64,000 bases of DNA, taken from UBA2882 sp045542735. Lineage in GTDB: Bacteria > Bacillota > Clostridia > Lachnospirales > Lachnospiraceae. The notes beneath the pieces were generated by a model, which worked only from the letters and a program-made list of their open reading frames with translations, ran no database searches and was not told the origin of the DNA. The stretch spans positions 165,449-229,448 of the forward strand of contig JAZQLQ010000008.1 of the NCBI GenBank assembly GCA_045542735.1. Reading direction: 5' to 3'. The position numbers were made by a program, and so were the translations under genes. Shown here piece after piece: positions 61,112-64,000 of this stretch (position 1 is its first letter; every line of letters begins with the position of its first letter).

Positions 61112-62386
61112 CTATTTTTTATTGAACATATTTCCCCGATACTCAGCATCAAACTTGGAATACATGATTTTCTGGGAATTATACAGACTATAATATCCTG
61201 ATAACATATAGCTTACTGCAACGCCGATTAATATAAAATAAATTCCATCCATGCCAAATATTTCAAAGCCCAGCAAGATTGATGTAATCGGACTATTGGT
61301 AACACCGCAGAATATGGCAATCATGCCTACTGCCGCGCACATAGATGGCGAAATCCCAAGAAGTTGTCCAAGTAAACATCCGAATGTGGCACCTACGAAG
61401 AACGACGGAACAATTTCTCCACCCTTGAAGCCAACGCCAAGAGTGATGGCAGTTAACAGCATCTTCAAGATAAAGGCCTCAGGATTTACCTCACCATGCA
61501 TAGCCCTTTCTATAACCTCCATCCCGGCTCCCATATAATCCGTGGATCCGGTTAGGAATTGAATTGCCACAATTAATATACCAAATATAAAAATCCTTAA
61601 GTATGCATTGGATACCCATTTTTTCGTATACTTTGATGCAGCATGCATAGCGATACAAAACAAGATACTGAGTGCTGCACATAAAATCGATATCAATACA
61701 ATCTTACCGGTGTTTCGCATGGTAAACTCCGGCACATAAGAAATCAGCATAGCCTCACTTCTGATTCCATAATATCTGGCAATCTCTACAGCAATCAAAC
61801 TGGAGAACACACAAGGAACCAACGCAGCATAATACATAATGCCGACACTTACTACTTCCATGGCAAAAAAGGTGGCTGCAATGGGCGTTCCGAAAAGTGC
61901 AGAGAAGCATGCACTCATGCCACACATAACCGCTACATGCATATCTTTTTCGTTTAAGCGGAAAAACTTACCAATACCATTACCGATACTTCCGCCCATC
62001 TGAAGTGCCGCTCCTTCTCGTCCCGCAGAACCTCCAAAGAAATGTGTAATAATACTGCTGATAAAAATCAATGGTGCTGTCCGAAAGCTAAGTTTCTCCT
62101 CAGATCTGACTGCCGCTATCACACTGTTGGTTCCCTGATCATCAGCTCTTCCTGCTACGTGATACAGATATACAATCAAAAGACCGCCAAAAGGCAAACC
62201 TAAGATTACCATGGGATGAACATTGCGGTATTCTGTCACAAAGTGTAAGCCATAGTGAAACGCAGTGCCAACCATGCCCACAACTATACCAATAATGCCC
62301 GCAATGACAACCCATTTAAAAAATCCCAGCAACCTTTTACTTTGTTTTTCTATTTCTTCATAAACAACGCCGGATTTGTTGCTCAT
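61112..62386 (-). CDS. CLC-family channel or antiporter, fluoride-type features
   Basis: A 424-residue CLC protein of about 15-18 helices. The usual GSGIP is replaced by DDQGTNSVI. The next motif is FGGSAGREGAALQMGGSIG (instead of GREGP), which is the pattern of the CLC-F fluoride/H+ antiporters. GGEIVPSFFVGA corresponds to the third selectivity element. There is no CBS domain. No fluoride riboswitch is found in the 77-base leader. A strong promoter lies directly upstream. Confidence 0.85.
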   Translation of the reverse strand: MSNKSGVVYEEIEKQSKRLLGFFKWVVIAGIIGIVVGMVGTAFHYGLHFVTEYRNVHPMVILGLPFGGLLIVYLYHVAGRADDQGTNSVIAAVRSEEKLSFRTAPLIFISSIITHFFGGSAGREGAALQMGGSIGNGIGKFFRLNEKDMHVAVMCGMSACFSALFGTPIAATFFAMEVVSVGIMYYAALVPCVFSSLIAVEIARYYGIRSEAMLISYVPEFTMRNTGKIVLISILCAALSILFCIAMHAASKYTKKWVSNAYLRIFIFGILIVAIQFLTGSTDYMGAGMEVIERAMHGEVNPEAFILKMLLTAITLGVGFKGGEIVPSFFVGATFGCLLGQLLGISPSMCAAVGMIAIFCGVTNSPITSILLGFEIFGMDGIYFILIGVAVSYMLSGYYSLYNSQKIMYSKFDAEYRGNMFNKK

Positions 62387-62424
62387 TTTTTGAATTTCTC
62401 CTTATGTTTCAACTTCTTGTACTC

Positions 62425-62453
62425 ATTATAAAGGGTTCATAAGGTTTCCACAA
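62425..62453 (-). promoter_or_regulatory. Promoter of the CLC gene
   Basis: TTGTGG (62448-62453) and a perfect TATAAT (62425-62430) with a 17-base spacer on the minus strand, just downstream of the MFS stop codon. Confidence 0.75.
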
Positions 62454-62463
62454 TGATAAAAGC

Positions 62464-63558
62464 TTACCAATAGGTAAAAAAGAATCCTGCAAGCGGTGAT
62501 AAAACAATCATGATTACAGAAAAACTGAAGGATTCAATAGATGTAAGTGTAGCGCGTTGCTCGGACGGAAACATATCCTGTAATATGGCATTGGTACGCA
62601 CCTGTAAAGCATCATCACCGATTGCTGCAATAAAACCACCTAATGTCATAATCAGGCACACACCGGAGTGTTCAGCCAATAGTCCTGTCACCACCAATAG
62701 CACAGAGCACATAAATATCCATCGGTACCGAATCTTTGGTACCTTTAATATCAGTCTTGATCCAACGATACCCCCCAGTTCCATAAACAAAAGCGCAAAT
62801 CCCAGCCACCACTGTGAAATACCGCTTTCCGGAAGTTTTGCTTGTAAAAAGAACAACAACAAAATATCAATAGCACCGACAAAGGAATTACATAGCATTA
62901 ATCCCATGCATCCGCGCACTTCTTTCAAAAAAGAAAGACTTTCCTTAAAGTACCCAATTAATTTTCTTCCGATTTTGTTTCCGATATCTTTTTTCGAATC
63001 ACCGATACAAACCTCATATAAAGACAACAAAATCATAATCTGTATCATACCTGTAATAAGACTTGTCCCATATGCAATCTGATAACCGATGGTAAGTGCA
63101 AAACCTGCACAAAGAGTAGAAATACCACTACACAACCGATAAATAACTAATTGATTGGATTCATATCTTTCAAATTCACTTTCCATCTTGGCCAGTTTGA
63201 GCGAATCATAGGCAAGCGCATCTCCCGACCCTGATGCAAAATTGTAGCTTAAAGCACGAAATGCAATGGAAAGGCACACCATAAAAAGGTTGTTTGAAAG
63301 AATCATAACAATGTCAGAAATCATTCCCATTATGGTGCTGACAAGGAGCATCTTTTTTCTTCCGAAAACATCGGCCAAAACACCTGACGGGATTTCAAAA
63401 ATGAGACTCACAATATGAAATACCGTTTCCGCTATGCCTATTTCCACAAGGCTATATCCTCTTGCTGCTAAAATCGCAACCCAGGCACCTGTTAATGATA
63501 AATTGCCCAGGATGGATGATGTATATAATTTTGATAATTGCTTCTTAATTTTAAACAT
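62464..63558 (-). CDS. MFS transporter, possibly shortened at the C-terminus
   Basis: A 364-residue major-facilitator protein. The loop 2-3 motif is GVLADVFGRKKMLL and the second half repeats with ALLFMELGGIVGSRLI. Family members usually have about 400 residues, and the end FAGFFFTYW-like segment (LAGFFFTYW) is where helix 12 would begin, so one helix may be missing. The ATG at 63558 was chosen because AGGAGATTTTTT is just before it; the frame extends to 63612 through an unusual hairpin. Confidence 0.85.
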   Translation of the reverse strand: MFKIKKQLSKLYTSSILGNLSLTGAWVAILAARGYSLVEIGIAETVFHIVSLIFEIPSGVLADVFGRKKMLLVSTIMGMISDIVMILSNNLFMVCLSIAFRALSYNFASGSGDALAYDSLKLAKMESEFERYESNQLVIYRLCSGISTLCAGFALTIGYQIAYGTSLITGMIQIMILLSLYEVCIGDSKKDIGNKIGRKLIGYFKESLSFLKEVRGCMGLMLCNSFVGAIDILLLFFLQAKLPESGISQWWLGFALLFMELGGIVGSRLILKVPKIRYRWIFMCSVLLVVTGLLAEHSGVCLIMTLGGFIAAIGDDALQVRTNAILQDMFPSEQRATLTSIESFSFSVIMIVLSPLAGFFFTYW

Positions 63559-63603
63559 AAAAAATCTCCTTAACTTCATTTTTTCAATCATGGTTAAGGA
63601 GAT
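63559..63603 (-). promoter_or_regulatory. Terminator-like hairpin that covers the MFS ribosome binding site
   Basis: On the minus strand ATCTCCTTAAC (63593-63603) pairs perfectly with GTTAAGGAGAT (63564-63574), an 11-bp stem around 18 bases, then TTTTTT and the ATG. The stem contains the AAGGAG site. The short upstream reading frame MIEKMKLRRFF is in frame with the transporter. This is a likely attenuator or translation switch. Confidence 0.55.
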
Positions 63604-63630
63604 AATGCGCAATCTTATTTCATTTGTAAA
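63602..63630 (-). promoter_or_regulatory. Candidate promoter of the MFS gene
   Basis: TTTACA (63625-63630) and CATTAT (63602-63607) are 17 bases apart. The transcript would begin inside the hairpin arm, so a promoter farther upstream may be used instead if the hairpin is functional. The stretch 63631-63845 shows no other clear element. Confidence 0.4.
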
Positions 63631-63845
63631 AACATCTCATATACGTTTAATTTAGAGCATGTTCATGACAAATCGACCTAAAAAAGGGCGCACTATCCCC
63701 GTAAAGAGGAAAAATATAACCTTTTTTAAGTTGTAAATTTATCATTTTCCATGACATAAAATCAACCTCTAAATAAATAATATATATCGTCGTCTTTTAT
63801 AAGATACCACTTAATTATTACTTTTTCAATCAGTTTCAAAGAACG

Positions 63846-64000
63846 TTATCTCTTTGTTAATGCTTCAACAATGTTTTTTTCAATATATTCTACTCTATCA
63901 AAAACCATAGGCTTAAAATGTGCAGTTATGGCTACTACAATTTGATTTTTTCTATCAACATATATAATATTACCACCATCACCAATAGCGGCAATTACCT
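63846..64000 (-). CDS. Serine hydrolase (beta-lactamase family), C-terminal end only
   Basis: A partial frame entering from the right edge and ending at a TAA at 63846-63848. The 51 visible residues include IGDGGNIIYVDRKNQIVVAI and TAHFKP, the final strands of class-C beta-lactamase-like serine hydrolases (the GxGGxxIxVxP region). The catalytic part is outside the window, so the substrate cannot be judged. Confidence 0.75.
   Translation of the reverse strand, partial: VIAAIGDGGNIIYVDRKNQIVVAITAHFKPMVFDRVEYIEKNIVEALTKR

Noticed and set aside
62387..62463. Fluoride riboswitch before the CLC gene
   Set aside because: The short leader contains a promoter and lacks the conserved riboswitch core.

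Overview
The window reads as a chromosomal segment of a low-GC Gram-positive anaerobe of the Clostridia, most likely a Lachnospiraceae member. This rests on the AT-rich base composition, strong AGGAGG-type ribosome binding sites, the protein families present, and an exosortase-G (XrtG) locus. Most genes lie on the minus strand. I saw no rRNA, tRNA, CRISPR array, phage or insertion sequence.

Layout. 1-7000 holds purine and pyrimidine genes (purM partial, purE, pyrE, pyrF) interleaved with an M29 aminopeptidase, two small membrane proteins and a TPR lipoprotein. 7000-13600 has an XRE/LytTR regulator pair, a cytidylate-kinase-like gene behind a polar amino-acid ABC importer, argJ, trmO and a CarD-like regulator. 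13600-19800 looks like a cation-homeostasis block: MATE, K+/H+ antiporter with RCK_C domains, Ca2+/Na+ antiporter, and a KdpD/KdpE-like two-component system with a small membrane protein and phased TTAAC repeats in front. 19770-25640 has an HD-GYP response regulator, a hybrid histidine kinase with Hpt domain, and an S8 peptidase. 25690-28436 is a murL-murD pair, which points to the rarer route to D-glutamate in peptidoglycan: L-Glu is ligated first and then epimerised on the UDP-linked intermediate.

29603-40937 is the most distinctive region. It is one tightly packed ten-gene minus-strand cluster around exosortase XrtG. It contains a large membrane protein with an N-terminal pyruvoyl-tetrahydropterin-synthase-like domain, a Firmicu-CTERM-type surface protein, XrtG with its Cys/Arg/His triad, two glycosyltransferases, a second QueD-like protein, a sensor with a degenerate GGDEF-like domain, a 96-residue protein of unknown role, a DUF2156-type protein and a large secreted protein with a C-terminal anchor. 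The likely output is a surface protein processed by XrtG and a glycan or lipid-linked product made by the glycosyltransferases.

41000-64000 is accessory or housekeeping: a GntR/ABC operon, nudC, an EamA transporter remnant, DegV, XRE membrane regulators, TspO, a nitroreductase-like protein, a compact HExxH membrane protein, a DUF990-type ABC exporter, a MATE, a cytoplasmic GH13 enzyme, an alpha/beta hydrolase with its regulator, an Rpn-type PD-(D/E)XK protein with a heptad-repeat tail, small membrane proteins, an MBL-fold hydrolase, a CLC channel that may be of the fluoride clade, an MFS transporter behind a terminator-like hairpin, and the C-terminus of a serine hydrolase running off the right edge.
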